49,289 nt of DNA from an uncultured Clostridia bacterium (GCA_944388075.1 CALXHI010000031.1:1-49289); one strand, 5' to 3'. Positions 26,478-36,014 are shown, counted from the stretch's first letter. The notes: generated by a model from the sequence alone, not told the origin. Made by a program: numbers and translations.

Positions 26478-27923
26478 ATGACACTGTATCAACTGCTGGA
26501 AGGGCTTTCCACAACACTGTCCGATTGTGACATCACGGGCGTGACCGATCATACCGGATATGTGACGCAGGGCATGGTGTTTGTCTGCGTAAAGGGCGGC
26601 AGCTTCGATGGGCATGATGTGGCTGCGGAGATGCTCGAAAAGGGCGCAGCTGCGGTCATTTGTGAACGGGATATGGGCTTGGGTGCGCAGCAGATTCTTG
26701 TCGAGGACAGCCGCAAGACCTATGGCGATCTCTGTGCCGCATGGTATGGGCATCCCGAACGGCAGCTGAAACTCATCGGTGTGACCGGCACCAACGGCAA
26801 AACCACAACCGCCATGCTCATCCGCTCGATTCTCAAGGCGGCAGGGCATCGGGTCGGGCTGATTGGTACGGTACAGTATGAAATCGGGGCGGAAATTCTC
26901 CCTGCTCCGAATACCACACCGTTGACGGCATCGTTTTTCGAGTTGTTGGCGAAGATGGCAGATGCCGGCTGTGATTATGTAGTGATGGAGGTCAGCTCGT
27001 TTGGCTTGGTGCAGCATCGCATTGGACCGGCATGGTTTGAGACTGCCGTATTCACGAATCTGACGCAGGATCATCTCGATATTCACGGCGATATGGAGCA
27101 GTATTATCTTGCCAAGCGTATGCTGTTTGACCGCTGCGAAACGGCGATCGTCAATGCCGACGACCCCTACGGCAAACGGCTGATCGGAGAAATCACCTGT
27201 CCCGTCGTTTCCTATGGTATGACGGAATCGGCGCAGGTGCGTGCCGAAGGCGCAGAGCTTGCCGCTGGACACAGCCACTTTACCCTTGTGGAGAACGGTA
27301 CGGCTTATCCCATTGAAACGGTATTGACCGGTCGCTTCAATCTCGAAAATGCAACGGCAGCGTTACTTGCCTGTCGGGCAGTCGGGATGGCATTGCCGGA
27401 AGCAGCAGAGCATTTGCGGCATTGCAGCGGCGTACGAGGTCGTTGCGAGCAGATTCCGATTTCGCTGCCGTTTACGGTAATCTGTGACTATGCCCATACG
27501 CCCGATGCCCTTGAAAAAATTCTTGAGGCATTGCGGGAATGTACCCAGGGCAGATTGCTTGCGCTGTTTGGCTGCGGCGGCGATCGGGATGCAGCAAAGC
27601 GGCCGAAGATGGCACGAGCGGCTGCCCAATATGCCGATTTCCTGATGATTACATCGGATAATCCCCGGAATGAAGATCCCGATGCCATCATTCGGGATAT
27701 TCTGACAGGCTTAACGGACACGACCACAACTGTGCCCTATCAGACCGAACCCGATCGTGCCGAGGCGATTTACCTGCTGATGCGGCAGGCACAGCCCGGT
27801 GATGTGATTGTTTTGGCAGGCAAGGGACATGAGGATTACCAAATCCTTGCCGGCAATGTCAAGATTCACATGGATGAACGAGAACTCGTTCGGCAAGCCG
27901 AACAACGAATATTGAACGCATAA
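26478..27923 (+). CDS. murE: UDP-MurNAc-tripeptide synthetase MurE
   Basis: This 481-residue Mur ligase adds the third amino acid to UDP-MurNAc-L-Ala-D-Glu. The ATP loop is GVTGTNGKTTT, with EVSSFGL and the central-domain motif in DHLDIHGDMEQY. DNPRNEDP (Asp394 to Arg397) is the DNPR motif that selects meso-diaminopimelate rather than lysine, so the cell wall should be of the mDAP type. The gene starts 20 bases after the PBP stop, with GAGGTG upstream. Confidence 0.96.
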   Translation: MTLYQLLEGLSTTLSDCDITGVTDHTGYVTQGMVFVCVKGGSFDGHDVAAEMLEKGAAAVICERDMGLGAQQILVEDSRKTYGDLCAAWYGHPERQLKLIGVTGTNGKTTTAMLIRSILKAAGHRVGLIGTVQYEIGAEILPAPNTTPLTASFFELLAKMADAGCDYVVMEVSSFGLVQHRIGPAWFETAVFTNLTQDHLDIHGDMEQYYLAKRMLFDRCETAIVNADDPYGKRLIGEITCPVVSYGMTESAQVRAEGAELAAGHSHFTLVENGTAYPIETVLTGRFNLENATAALLACRAVGMALPEAAEHLRHCSGVRGRCEQIPISLPFTVICDYAHTPDALEKILEALRECTQGRLLALFGCGGDRDAAKRPKMARAAAQYADFLMITSDNPRNEDPDAIIRDILTGLTDTTTTVPYQTEPDRAEAIYLLMRQAQPGDVIVLAGKGHEDYQILAGNVKIHMDERELVRQAEQRILNA

Positions 27924-27938
27924 TGTTAGGAGAAAATC

Positions 27939-28979
27939 ATGCCAATTGTCATTACGGTCGGTGCGGGACTGCTCGCATTCGTCATTACGCTGCTCAGCGG
28001 TCTGTGGATGATTCCGTTTCTGCGGAAGCTCCACTTCGGTCAAACGATTTTGGAAGAGGGGCCGGCTTGGCATAAGTCCAAGCAGGGAACACCCATTATG
28101 GGCGGTTTCCTCTTCCTGTTCGGCAGCGTGATCAGTACGCTGACGGGCTATCTCGTTTGGTATTTTGCCTATGCACCGGAAACGGTATCGCCCGGTGCAA
28201 CATCACTGATGACGAAGCGTCTGGTTGCGGCGATGGCCTTTGCGATGCTGTACTCGTTTCTAGTCGGCTTCCTCGATGACTATATTAAGGCGGTCAAGAA
28301 ACAGAATCTCGGCTTGCGGCCGATGCAGAAAATCGTCATTCAGGTTGTATTGTGCAGCCTGTATCTGGGCATTCTGTATTGGATGGGTGACCACAACACC
28401 AAGCTTGATTTGTTGTTTGTAGAGTTGGATTTGGGGATTTTCTACTATCCGCTGATGATTGTGTTTATGATTTACCTGACCAATGCTGTCAATCTGACCG
28501 ATGGTGTTGACGGGTTATGTTCTTCCGCAATGGTGGTTGCCATGGGTCTGCTATGGTTTCTCTGCAACCGTCTGCCCGGCGAGGGCGGAGAAGGCTTTGC
28601 CCTGTATGCGCTCTGTATTGCGGCATCATGCTTGGGATTTCTGTTCTGGAATTTCCATCCGGCAAAGGTGTTTATGGGTGATACCGGCTCGATGTATCTC
28701 GGTGCGGCATTCACCGGCATCGGCATTGCCATGCACCAGCATCTGACGCTTGTGTTGATTGGCATTGTGTTTGTGCTCGATGCGTTGAGCGTGGTGGTGC
28801 AGGTCAGCTATTTCAAGTACACAAAGAAAAAATACGGCGCAGGCCGCCGCATTTTCAAGATGAGTCCGATTCACCATCACTTTGAGATGTGCCAATGGAG
28901 CGAAGAGAAAATCGTGTTGGTTTTTTCGAGTGTCGGCTTGGTGGTTGGCGTCTTGGCAATCATTTGCAAGCTGCTGTAA
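27939..28979 (+). CDS. mraY: phospho-MurNAc-pentapeptide transferase MraY
   Basis: This 346-residue polytopic enzyme (about ten membrane segments) makes lipid I from UDP-MurNAc-pentapeptide and undecaprenyl phosphate. Family motifs are intact: GTPIMGG, the DD pair in FLDDYIK, NLTDGVDGL, MGDTGSMYLGA and the MSPIHHHFE loop. AGGAG precedes the ATG, 15 bases after murE. Confidence 0.97.
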   Translation: MPIVITVGAGLLAFVITLLSGLWMIPFLRKLHFGQTILEEGPAWHKSKQGTPIMGGFLFLFGSVISTLTGYLVWYFAYAPETVSPGATSLMTKRLVAAMAFAMLYSFLVGFLDDYIKAVKKQNLGLRPMQKIVIQVVLCSLYLGILYWMGDHNTKLDLLFVELDLGIFYYPLMIVFMIYLTNAVNLTDGVDGLCSSAMVVAMGLLWFLCNRLPGEGGEGFALYALCIAASCLGFLFWNFHPAKVFMGDTGSMYLGAAFTGIGIAMHQHLTLVLIGIVFVLDALSVVVQVSYFKYTKKKYGAGRRIFKMSPIHHHFEMCQWSEEKIVLVFSSVGLVVGVLAIICKLL

Positions 28980-29000
28980 TACAAAGGATTGGAGGCATTT

Positions 29001-30227
29001 ATGCAAACCGCTGCAACAACCGAAACGCCGGCACGAAACCGGAATATATGGCGAGATCGTTTGTCCAATCTCTTCATGCAGAGCGATGGCATATTCTGCT
29101 GTACGGTGCTGGCATTGCTTGCCATCGGGCTGGTGATGATGTTTTCCGCATCTTATCCGGCAGCCTTGGACGAACAGGGTCAAGGCGCATACTATCTCAT
29201 CCGGCAACTCATCTTTTCCGCCTTGGGACTTGCCGCCATGTTTGTTCTCTCCTATATTGATTACCATATTTTCCGGAAAACATGGGTTTCCGCATCGATT
29301 TTCGCTGTGGCAGTGGCGTTGTTGGTGGCTGTATTGTTCATCGGCACGGAGTTCAACGGCGCAACCCGTTGGCTCTCACTGAAATTCAACAGCTCTGCCG
29401 CTTCCGAATCGCAGATGGGCGGTCTTACGTTTCAGCCTTCGGAAATCATGAAAATCGCAATCGTACTGTTTTTCTCGATGCTGATCAGCAACCGCAGCCG
29501 GGAACAAATGCAGACTTGGAAGCACGGCATTTTCCCGTTTCTGCTCTGTCTTGGCATTGTGGCAGTACTGATGATGTTAGAGCCGCATTTGTCCGGCACG
29601 CTGATTATCTGCACGATCGGCATGACGCTTGTGTTTATCGGCGGCGCAAAGCTCAAGCATTTCGGCGCACTGCTGCTGCTGGGCATTGCGGCGATCGGCT
29701 GTATCGTATTCCTGCTGATCGAGGTTGAGGGCGTAGGCTATTTCAAAAACCGTTTCATCTCCTGGCTCGATCCGTTCAATGAGGATTACAGCCAAAGCAT
29801 TACCTGGCAGACCTGTCAGTCGCTGATTGCGATTGGATCGGGCGGACTCTTTGGTCTGGGACTCGGCTCTTCCCGTCAGAAGTACGGCTATCTCCCGGAA
29901 GCCCAGAACGACTTTGTGTTTGCGATCGTCTGTGAGGAATTGGGATTTGTCGGAGCAGTGACGGTGATTTTGCTGTTCGGGCTGCTGTTTTTCCGCGGCT
30001 TCTATATCGCCGCTAAGGCAAAGGATCGCTTTGGCATGCTGGTTGCAACGGGCCTGACGATGCATATTGGGTTGCAGGCTCTGCTCAATATCGGCGTGGT
30101 CAGCAACACGATTCCGAATACCGGTATCAGCCTGCCGTTTTTCTCCTATGGCGGTACGGCATTGATGATGCAGCTTGCCGAGATGGGCATCGTACTGAAT
30201 ATTTCCCGTCAGGCAAAGCTGGAGTGA
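29001..30227 (+). CDS. SEDS glycosyltransferase FtsW/SpoVE
   Basis: This 408-residue, roughly ten-pass membrane protein belongs to the SEDS family, which polymerises lipid II together with a class B PBP. It has FSASYPAA after the first helix, LTFQPSEIMKIA, GLGLGSSRQKYGYLPEAQNDFVFAI and TGISLPFFSYGGTA. I chose the ATG at 29001 (GGAGG 7 bases upstream) instead of the upstream TTG. The position between mraY and murG is that of ftsW or spoVE; murD, which often sits here, is missing. Confidence 0.94.
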   Translation: MQTAATTETPARNRNIWRDRLSNLFMQSDGIFCCTVLALLAIGLVMMFSASYPAALDEQGQGAYYLIRQLIFSALGLAAMFVLSYIDYHIFRKTWVSASIFAVAVALLVAVLFIGTEFNGATRWLSLKFNSSAASESQMGGLTFQPSEIMKIAIVLFFSMLISNRSREQMQTWKHGIFPFLLCLGIVAVLMMLEPHLSGTLIICTIGMTLVFIGGAKLKHFGALLLLGIAAIGCIVFLLIEVEGVGYFKNRFISWLDPFNEDYSQSITWQTCQSLIAIGSGGLFGLGLGSSRQKYGYLPEAQNDFVFAIVCEELGFVGAVTVILLFGLLFFRGFYIAAKAKDRFGMLVATGLTMHIGLQALLNIGVVSNTIPNTGISLPFFSYGGTALMMQLAEMGIVLNISRQAKLE

Positions 30228-30235
30228 GGTGACAT

Positions 30236-30766
30236 ATGGAAGAGCTGATTGATTTATATGATTGTGAGCGGCAGGATTTGCATCGAAAGCATCTGCGGAC
30301 CGAACCGACGCCCCATGGCTGTTACCGTATCATCGTCAGCATAATGACGGTCAATGCAAATGGTGAAATCCTGCTCACTCGTCGCGCGCCGCAAAAGCGC
30401 AACGGCAATGACTGGGAGATCACCGCCGGTGCGGTCAAGGCAGGAGAAAGCAGTGAGGCGGCTGCCATGCGGGAGCTGTTCGAGGAAACCGGTATCCGTA
30501 CACAGCCTGGTGATTTGACCCTTGTCGGAACGGTATGCAGAGATTCTCGCTTTTTCGATTACTATCTGTTGCGTCGGGATGTGTCGATTCGGGAAATTCG
30601 TCTGGCAGATGGAGAAACCGTAGATGCCATTTTTGTGAAACCGAACCGGTTTCTGCGCATGATGCAGCTATCGGCAGGCAGCCGTTTTCTGATTTCACGG
30701 TATCAGCGTATTTACAGCGATGTGTTCGATTCCGATGCAAAGGGGGATGGGGCATGCGTGTCTTAG
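30236..30766 (+). CDS. Nudix hydrolase
   Basis: This 176-residue Nudix protein has a complete Nudix box at residues 65-87 (GAVKAGESSEAAAMRELFEETGI; G, E, REL and EE all present). The N-terminal half (EELIDLYDCERQDLHRKHLR) is like that of isopentenyl-diphosphate isomerase/YfcD-type members. The substrate cannot be told; a UDP-sugar, nucleotide or prenyl diphosphate are options. It begins 8 bases after ftsW/spoVE and its end overlaps murG by 13 bases, so it is expressed with the cell wall genes. A Nudix gene here is not a standard part of the dcw cluster. Confidence 0.9.
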   Translation: MEELIDLYDCERQDLHRKHLRTEPTPHGCYRIIVSIMTVNANGEILLTRRAPQKRNGNDWEITAGAVKAGESSEAAAMRELFEETGIRTQPGDLTLVGTVCRDSRFFDYYLLRRDVSIREIRLADGETVDAIFVKPNRFLRMMQLSAGSRFLISRYQRIYSDVFDSDAKGDGACVS

Positions 30767-31872
30767 TTGCATGCGGCGGTACGGGCGGCCATGTCAACCC
30801 CGGACTTGCCATAGCCGGTATCCTGCAAGCTCATTGTCCGGATATCGAATTTCTATTTGTCGGTACGCCAAGCGGCATGGAGTCCGAACTCGTGCCGAAG
30901 GCGGGCTATCCGATGGCACATGTGCAGGTCGCAGGCTTTCAGCGCAGCATGAACCTACATAACCTCAAGCGCAATCTCAAGGCAGTCGGCTATCTGATGA
31001 CAGCCGGCAGTATCTGTAAGAAAATCCTAAAGGATTTCAAGCCTGATTTGGCGATCGGCACGGGCGGCTATGTTTCCGGACCGGTGATTCGGGCGGCACA
31101 GCAAATGGATATTCCGACCGTCATTCACGAGCAGAACGCCTATCCGGGTGTGACGAACAAGCTGCTTGCGCCGAAAGCAAAGGCGGTCATGCTGACCTTT
31201 GCGGCGGCGAAGGAACTGTTTCCTGCCGGTACGAACACCGTCCTGACGGGCTTGCCGGTACGGGGCGGCATGATGAAGCCCAATCGGGAACAGGCACGGA
31301 TGGCATTGGGCATTCATACGCCGATGACCATTTTGAGCTTTGGCGGCAGTCAGGGTGCGAAGTGCCTGAATGATCAGATGCCCGATTTGATGGCATGGCA
31401 TTTGGCATCGGATATGCAGATTCACCACATTCACGCCTATGGCAAGCATGGCAGGGATTCATTCCTGCCGGCGTTGCAAGCCGTAGGTGTGGACATGCAG
31501 TCGGAGCGATTGCGCGTCTCCGAATATATCCACGATATGCCGACCTGTTTGGCTGCGGCAGATCTTGTCATCAGCCGAGCTGGTGCTTCGACCATCAGCG
31601 AACTCGAAGCGGTCGGACGAGCATCTGTCCTGATTCCCTATCCGAATGCAGCCGAAAATCACCAGTATCACAATGCGATGGTGCTGGGCAAGGCCGGTGC
31701 GGCAGTGGTCATTGCGCAAAAGGATTTAACGCAGCAACGCCTGCGAGAAGTGATTGCGGAGCTGTACGCCAATCCGGCGAAGCTGCAAGCGATGGGGCAA
31801 CGAGCTGGTGCGCTTTATGCCGCCGACACGAATGACCGCATCTGGCAGGTACTCGAGCCGCTTTGCACGTAA
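30754..31872 (+). CDS. murG: UDP-GlcNAc:lipid I GlcNAc-transferase MurG
   Basis: This 372-residue peripheral membrane enzyme makes lipid II. Motifs: ACGGTGGHVNPGLAIA at the N-terminus, GTGGYVSGPV, HEQNAYPGVTNK and SRAGASTISELEAVG near the donor site. The ATG at 30754 lies inside the end of the Nudix gene with GGGGG upstream and gives a family-length protein. Confidence 0.97.
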   Translation: MRVLVACGGTGGHVNPGLAIAGILQAHCPDIEFLFVGTPSGMESELVPKAGYPMAHVQVAGFQRSMNLHNLKRNLKAVGYLMTAGSICKKILKDFKPDLAIGTGGYVSGPVIRAAQQMDIPTVIHEQNAYPGVTNKLLAPKAKAVMLTFAAAKELFPAGTNTVLTGLPVRGGMMKPNREQARMALGIHTPMTILSFGGSQGAKCLNDQMPDLMAWHLASDMQIHHIHAYGKHGRDSFLPALQAVGVDMQSERLRVSEYIHDMPTCLAAADLVISRAGASTISELEAVGRASVLIPYPNAAENHQYHNAMVLGKAGAAVVIAQKDLTQQRLREVIAELYANPAKLQAMGQRAGALYAADTNDRIWQVLEPLCT

Positions 31873-31947
31873 TCCGCACACATTTTCGCCATTGGCATAC
31901 CATAAAGCAGATACGGCGCAATGCCGATGCTTTGGGAGGTGCTGCAA

Positions 31948-33216
31948 ATGGCGGAGGAATGGTTGCGGATACGGGGTGGCAAGCCCCTGCAAGGAGAAAT
32001 CAAGACACAGGGTGCGAAAAATGCGGCACTGCCATTGATGGCTGCAACGCTGCTCTGTGATGGCGAAACACATTTGTCGCATGTGCCGGCATTGAGTGAT
32101 GTGTGGGCGGCAAGTCGGATTCTCAATCGGCTTGGCGTCACCTGTCTGCCCGATGGGGACGGCGTGACCATCCGCAATGACGGCTTGACGGGCACAGCAA
32201 TTCCCGATGCCGATATGCGGCGGATGCGCTCGTCCATCATGTTTCTCGGACCGATTCTCGGACGGATGCACGCTTGCGAATTGACGCTGCCGGGCGGCTG
32301 TGAACTCGGGCCAAGACCGATCGACTATCATCTCGAAGCGATGCGCCGTATGGGTGCGGTCATTACCGAAGAACACGGGGCTATCATTTGCCGTGCCGAG
32401 CGGTTACAGGGGACACATATCGCATTGCCGTTTCCCTCTGTCGGCGTGACGGAAAATGTGATCATGGCGGCGGTGTTGGCAGAAGGGGAAACTGTTTTGA
32501 CCAATGCGGCCAGAGAACCTGAAATTGCTGATTTAGCACAATATTTGAATCAATGCGGCGCCAAGATTTTCGGTGCAGGCGAAAGCACAATTCGCATTGA
32601 GGGTGTTTCGCAGCTGCATGGCACGGTGTATACCGTCATGGCCGACCGTATTGTGGCAATGACATGGCTCTGTGCAGGAGCTGTGACGGGCGGTACGGTC
32701 TGCGTGAAGGACGTCGTTCCGGCTGATTTGGACGCAGCCTTAAACGCCCTGCAAACAGCAGGCTGCCGCATTGCAAGTACGGCGGACCGCATTTATCTCG
32801 ATGCCGGCAGGAGGCTGCATGCGGTGCGCTATCTCCGCACGATGCCCTATCCGGGCTTCCCGACCGATGCGCAGGCGTTGATGATGGCGGTACTCTGCAG
32901 AGCGGCGGGCACGAGCGTGTTTGAGGAAACAGTCTTTGACAGCCGCTATAAGCATGTGGGAGAGCTGCTGCGGATGGGTGCGGACATTCGGGTATCCGGA
33001 CGCATAGCCGTGGTCAATGGCGTTGCAGAACTGCATGGAGCGGATGTGGAGGCGATGGATTTGCGTGGCGGTGCGGCATTGGCGATTGCGGCAGTGGCTG
33101 CGAAGGGTGAAAGCCGTTTGACCGGGCTTACTCATCTCGACCGAGGCTATGCCGGCATGGCGGAGTGCCTGCGGGTACTCGGTGGCGATGTGGTACGAAT
33201 GGGGTCATGTGCGTAA
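31948..33216 (+). CDS. murA: UDP-GlcNAc 1-carboxyvinyltransferase MurA
   Basis: This 422-residue enzyme commits UDP-GlcNAc to peptidoglycan by transferring enolpyruvate. TQGAKNAALP contains the conserved Lys-Asn pair, and Cys118 in LPGGCELGPRPID is the catalytic cysteine that fosfomycin alkylates, so it should be sensitive. Further matches are PSVGVTENVIMAA, DRIVAMT and FPTDAQALMMA. GGGAGGTG sits 6 bases before the ATG at 31948, which is preferred to the in-frame ATG at 31921. Confidence 0.95.
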   Translation: MAEEWLRIRGGKPLQGEIKTQGAKNAALPLMAATLLCDGETHLSHVPALSDVWAASRILNRLGVTCLPDGDGVTIRNDGLTGTAIPDADMRRMRSSIMFLGPILGRMHACELTLPGGCELGPRPIDYHLEAMRRMGAVITEEHGAIICRAERLQGTHIALPFPSVGVTENVIMAAVLAEGETVLTNAAREPEIADLAQYLNQCGAKIFGAGESTIRIEGVSQLHGTVYTVMADRIVAMTWLCAGAVTGGTVCVKDVVPADLDAALNALQTAGCRIASTADRIYLDAGRRLHAVRYLRTMPYPGFPTDAQALMMAVLCRAAGTSVFEETVFDSRYKHVGELLRMGADIRVSGRIAVVNGVAELHGADVEAMDLRGGAALAIAAVAAKGESRLTGLTHLDRGYAGMAECLRVLGGDVVRMGSCA

Positions 33217-33750
33217 CTTTGCCATATGCTTTCAACAGTATCAACATACTTTTGCACAGGAAGAGCAGGGCTGTTCTTGGAACATGTTTACAGGCGGCAG
33301 TGCCTGAGCTGACAGAGATATTCGGGCAGATCCATGAATGCGTGGACAACGAAATGTACGCAAATGCGGTTTTATTCTGTGAAAAAGCAGAGAACTGCAA
33401 ACAGCTTTTGCGAGTTGTTTCGACCGTGCGTTTGCCGAGGAAACACATGGAAATATGTTGCGGACGCTTTCAACATACCCTCGGCTGCAACTTTACACAG
33501 CCTGTTTTCCTCGGATATACATGGGAAAACCTGCAATTTCCACCTGTGAAATGTTGAAAACTATGTGGAATAAGTTGAAAACTTTGAAAACCGATGGGAA
33601 AATCCTCAAAAACAGCGTGGATTCGCATCTCGGCTGTTGAAAAATCGGTTGAAATTGTGGGAAATCGGCGGATTTTCCCTATAGTTTTCCACAATGCCTT
33701 CGGGAATATCTTGCGGCAGGACCGTGAACGGCGGAAGGAGCTTATCATTC
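33217..33750. other. non-coding region with origin-like repeats
   Basis: This 534-base gap between murA and ftsQ has no supportable gene. Its right half is AT-rich and repetitive. GTTGAAA occurs at 33553, 33574, 33636 and 33648. TTTTCCACA (33685-33693) differs by one base from the DnaA box TTATCCACA, TGTGGAATA is at 33565 and TGTGGGAAA at 33656. A hairpin, GGGAAATC (33659-33666) with GATTTTCCC (33671-33679), lies between the last two boxes, which are themselves inverted. The style resembles dnaA-dnaN intergenic DNA, but no replication gene is near. Confidence 0.4.
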
Positions 33751-34638
33751 ATGCGTGATATCACAAAAACGACCGTAAAACGACAACAAAGCAGCAAACG
33801 CCAGCACCGGCGCAACCGCAACCATATGCTGTATGCGCTGCTGGTCGTTCTGCTGATCTTCGGGCTGGGGCTGACCTTGAGCGCTACGCTTTTCTTTAAC
33901 ATCGAATCGGTGGAGGTCATCACCGAGCAAGGCACTGTGCTTGAGGACATGCAGCAGGAAATTGCTGACCTCAGCGGCATTCATCCGCAGGACAATCTGG
34001 TGCGGCTTGATGCGAAAGCGGCTGAAAACCGTATTCTGGAGAATCTTGTGTATGCTCGCACCTGCGAGGTCAAGAAAAAATTTCCCTCGACCGTGATCAT
34101 TACCGTGACGACCGAGGAGCCGGTCGCCAGCATTTCTTGCAGCTACGGCTATCTGATCGTCAGCGCAACCGGAAAAATCCTCGAGTTCAACGATGCGCCC
34201 GACCCGAACCTGCTCCTCGTCACCGGCTTCAACCTTGCCGAACCGAAGGTCGGGCAGCCGCTGCACTCCGAGAGCGTTGTCATGGAGGACAACCTCCGCA
34301 ACATCACCGCTGCGGTCGCCGCCGCCGGCAACAGCTTGGTGCGCTCGATCAACCTGTCATCGCTGATGAATATCGTTGTGCAAATTGGTGACAACATCAC
34401 ATTTGAGATGGGCAGCAGCGACGAAGCAACCTATAAGCTCAAGCTTGCCCTCGAAATTGCAGGGCAGCTGCCCGGTGGCAAGCAGTATCGCATGACGATG
34501 ATCGGCGGCAATCAGATTTCCGTCATTACGCTCGATACGCCTATGGAGCCATCCGAACCCGGCACCACGACCACAACCTTGCCCGTGGAAACCACGACGA
34601 CCACCACTACGACAACAGCGGCAATATCAACAGAATAA
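33751..34638 (+). CDS. ftsQ: cell division protein FtsQ/DivIB
   Basis: This is a 295-residue single-pass protein. It has a basic tail (1-28), a membrane segment (about 29-51) and a POTRA domain starting FFNIESVEVITEQG and ending with KKKFPSTVIITVTTEEP. A beta domain follows. The outer C-terminal end is a run of threonine (PGTTTTTLPVETTTTTTTTT), not a usual part of FtsQ but like the linkers of other exported proteins here. It works with FtsL/DivIC in the divisome. AAGGAGC precedes the ATG at 33751. Confidence 0.9.
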   Translation: MRDITKTTVKRQQSSKRQHRRNRNHMLYALLVVLLIFGLGLTLSATLFFNIESVEVITEQGTVLEDMQQEIADLSGIHPQDNLVRLDAKAAENRILENLVYARTCEVKKKFPSTVIITVTTEEPVASISCSYGYLIVSATGKILEFNDAPDPNLLLVTGFNLAEPKVGQPLHSESVVMEDNLRNITAAVAAAGNSLVRSINLSSLMNIVVQIGDNITFEMGSSDEATYKLKLALEIAGQLPGGKQYRMTMIGGNQISVITLDTPMEPSEPGTTTTTLPVETTTTTTTTTAAISTE

Positions 34639-34689
34639 TGTGTAACGAGAAAACAATATTGTTCAATATGAAAAAAGTCGAAATTTCGC

Positions 34690-34718
34690 TTGCAATCAGC
34701 GCAAAATTGTGATACAAT
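34690..34718 (+). promoter_or_regulatory. ftsZ promoter
   Basis: TTGCAA (34690-34695), 17 bp spacer, TACAAT (34713-34718). It gives ftsZ its own transcript with a leader of about 110 bases. Confidence 0.75.
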
Positions 34719-34834
34719 AGACTAGATGTTATGTGTATGGGGCGTATTGTCTCTGCACATTGCGACTGCAGGAGAATTCAGTTCGGCAGTGCAGCAATTC
34801 AGTTTCCAATCTATCGTCTGTAGGAGGAACGAAA

Positions 34835-35992
34835 ATGACCGATTTTGTGTATGAGGATTCCTTTGATCCGCAGGTTAATATCAAGGTTGTCGGTGTCGGT
34901 GGCGGTGGCGGCAACGCACTCGACTGCATGGTCGCAGCCGATGTCAAAAATATCGAATATATCGCAGTGAACACCGATGCCAAGGCACTGCTCAATTCCA
35001 AAGCCCCGACCCGTATCCAGATCGGCGCAAAGCTGACCCGTGGTCGTGGTGCCGGCAATAAGCCTGAGGTCGGACGGCAGTCTGCCGAGGAGAACCGTGA
35101 CGAGATCAGCAATGCACTCAAGGGGGCAGACATGATCTTTATCACCGCCGGTATGGGTGGCGGTACCGGTACCGGTGCAGCACCCGTAGTCGCACAGATT
35201 GCACAGGAGCTTGGTATCCTGACAGTTGCCGTTGTCACGAAACCGTTTGCGTTCGAGCGTGAGCAGAAAATGGCACAGGCAGAGCGCGGGATCGAAACAC
35301 TGAAGCAATATGTCGACTCGCTGATTGTCATTCCGAACGAGCGTCTGCTTGTCGGTTTGGATAAGCCTTTGACCATGCGTCAAAGCTTTGCCATGGCTGA
35401 TGATATCCTCAAGACCGGCGTTAAGTCCATCTCCGACCTGATCGTCGAGGACGGCTACATCAACCTCGACTTCGCCGATGTCTCTACCATCATGAAGGGT
35501 GCCGGCTATGCCCATATGGCAATTGGGCACGGCTCAGGCAAGAACAAGGCCGAGGAGGCTGCCTCTGCTGTCATCTCCAGCCCGCTGCTGGAAACTTCGA
35601 TCACCGGCGCAAAGCGCTTGCTGATCAATGTTGCCATGAGCGAAGATGTGCTGGCACAGGAAGTCGATGCTGCCAACCGTATGATTACCGAAACCGCTGC
35701 ACCCGGCGTGGAAGTTATCGTTGGTACAACCTTCCGTGAGGATATGAGTGATGAAATGACCATTACGGTGATCGCTGCCGGCTACGAAGATCCGGCTGCT
35801 CCGGAGGCTGCACAGCCGCAGACGGCTTCGACCATGCAGCAGGAAGTGATTACCATCCAGAATCCGCTGGTGAATGATTTCGTTCCGGTTGACCCCAGAC
35901 CTGCTGCACCGCAGCCCAAGGGGGGTGCGATTCCGAGACTGGATGATGATGACGATTTGACAGAAATTTTCAAGATTCTTGATCGGAAATAA
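34835..35992 (+). CDS. ftsZ: cell division GTPase FtsZ
   Basis: This 385-residue tubulin homologue builds the Z ring. It has GVGGGGGNALDCM near the start, the tubulin signature GMGGGTGTG at 106-114, NTDAKAL and the T7 region DDILKTGVKSISDLI. A disordered linker rich in Ala, Pro and Gln follows, and the C-terminal peptide DDDDLTEIFKILDRK serves FtsA or SepF binding. TAGGAGG precedes the ATG at 34835. Confidence 0.98.
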   Translation: MTDFVYEDSFDPQVNIKVVGVGGGGGNALDCMVAADVKNIEYIAVNTDAKALLNSKAPTRIQIGAKLTRGRGAGNKPEVGRQSAEENRDEISNALKGADMIFITAGMGGGTGTGAAPVVAQIAQELGILTVAVVTKPFAFEREQKMAQAERGIETLKQYVDSLIVIPNERLLVGLDKPLTMRQSFAMADDILKTGVKSISDLIVEDGYINLDFADVSTIMKGAGYAHMAIGHGSGKNKAEEAASAVISSPLLETSITGAKRLLINVAMSEDVLAQEVDAANRMITETAAPGVEVIVGTTFREDMSDEMTITVIAAGYEDPAAPEAAQPQTASTMQQEVITIQNPLVNDFVPVDPRPAAPQPKGGAIPRLDDDDDLTEIFKILDRK

Positions 35993-36014
35993 TTTGTATA
36001 CTACTATAACAGGC

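Noticed and set aside
24178..26517. Very long open frame (779 codons) on the minus strand
   Set aside because: It is the antisense of the PBP gene, whose motifs and start signals are clear; the minus frame has no recognisable domain.
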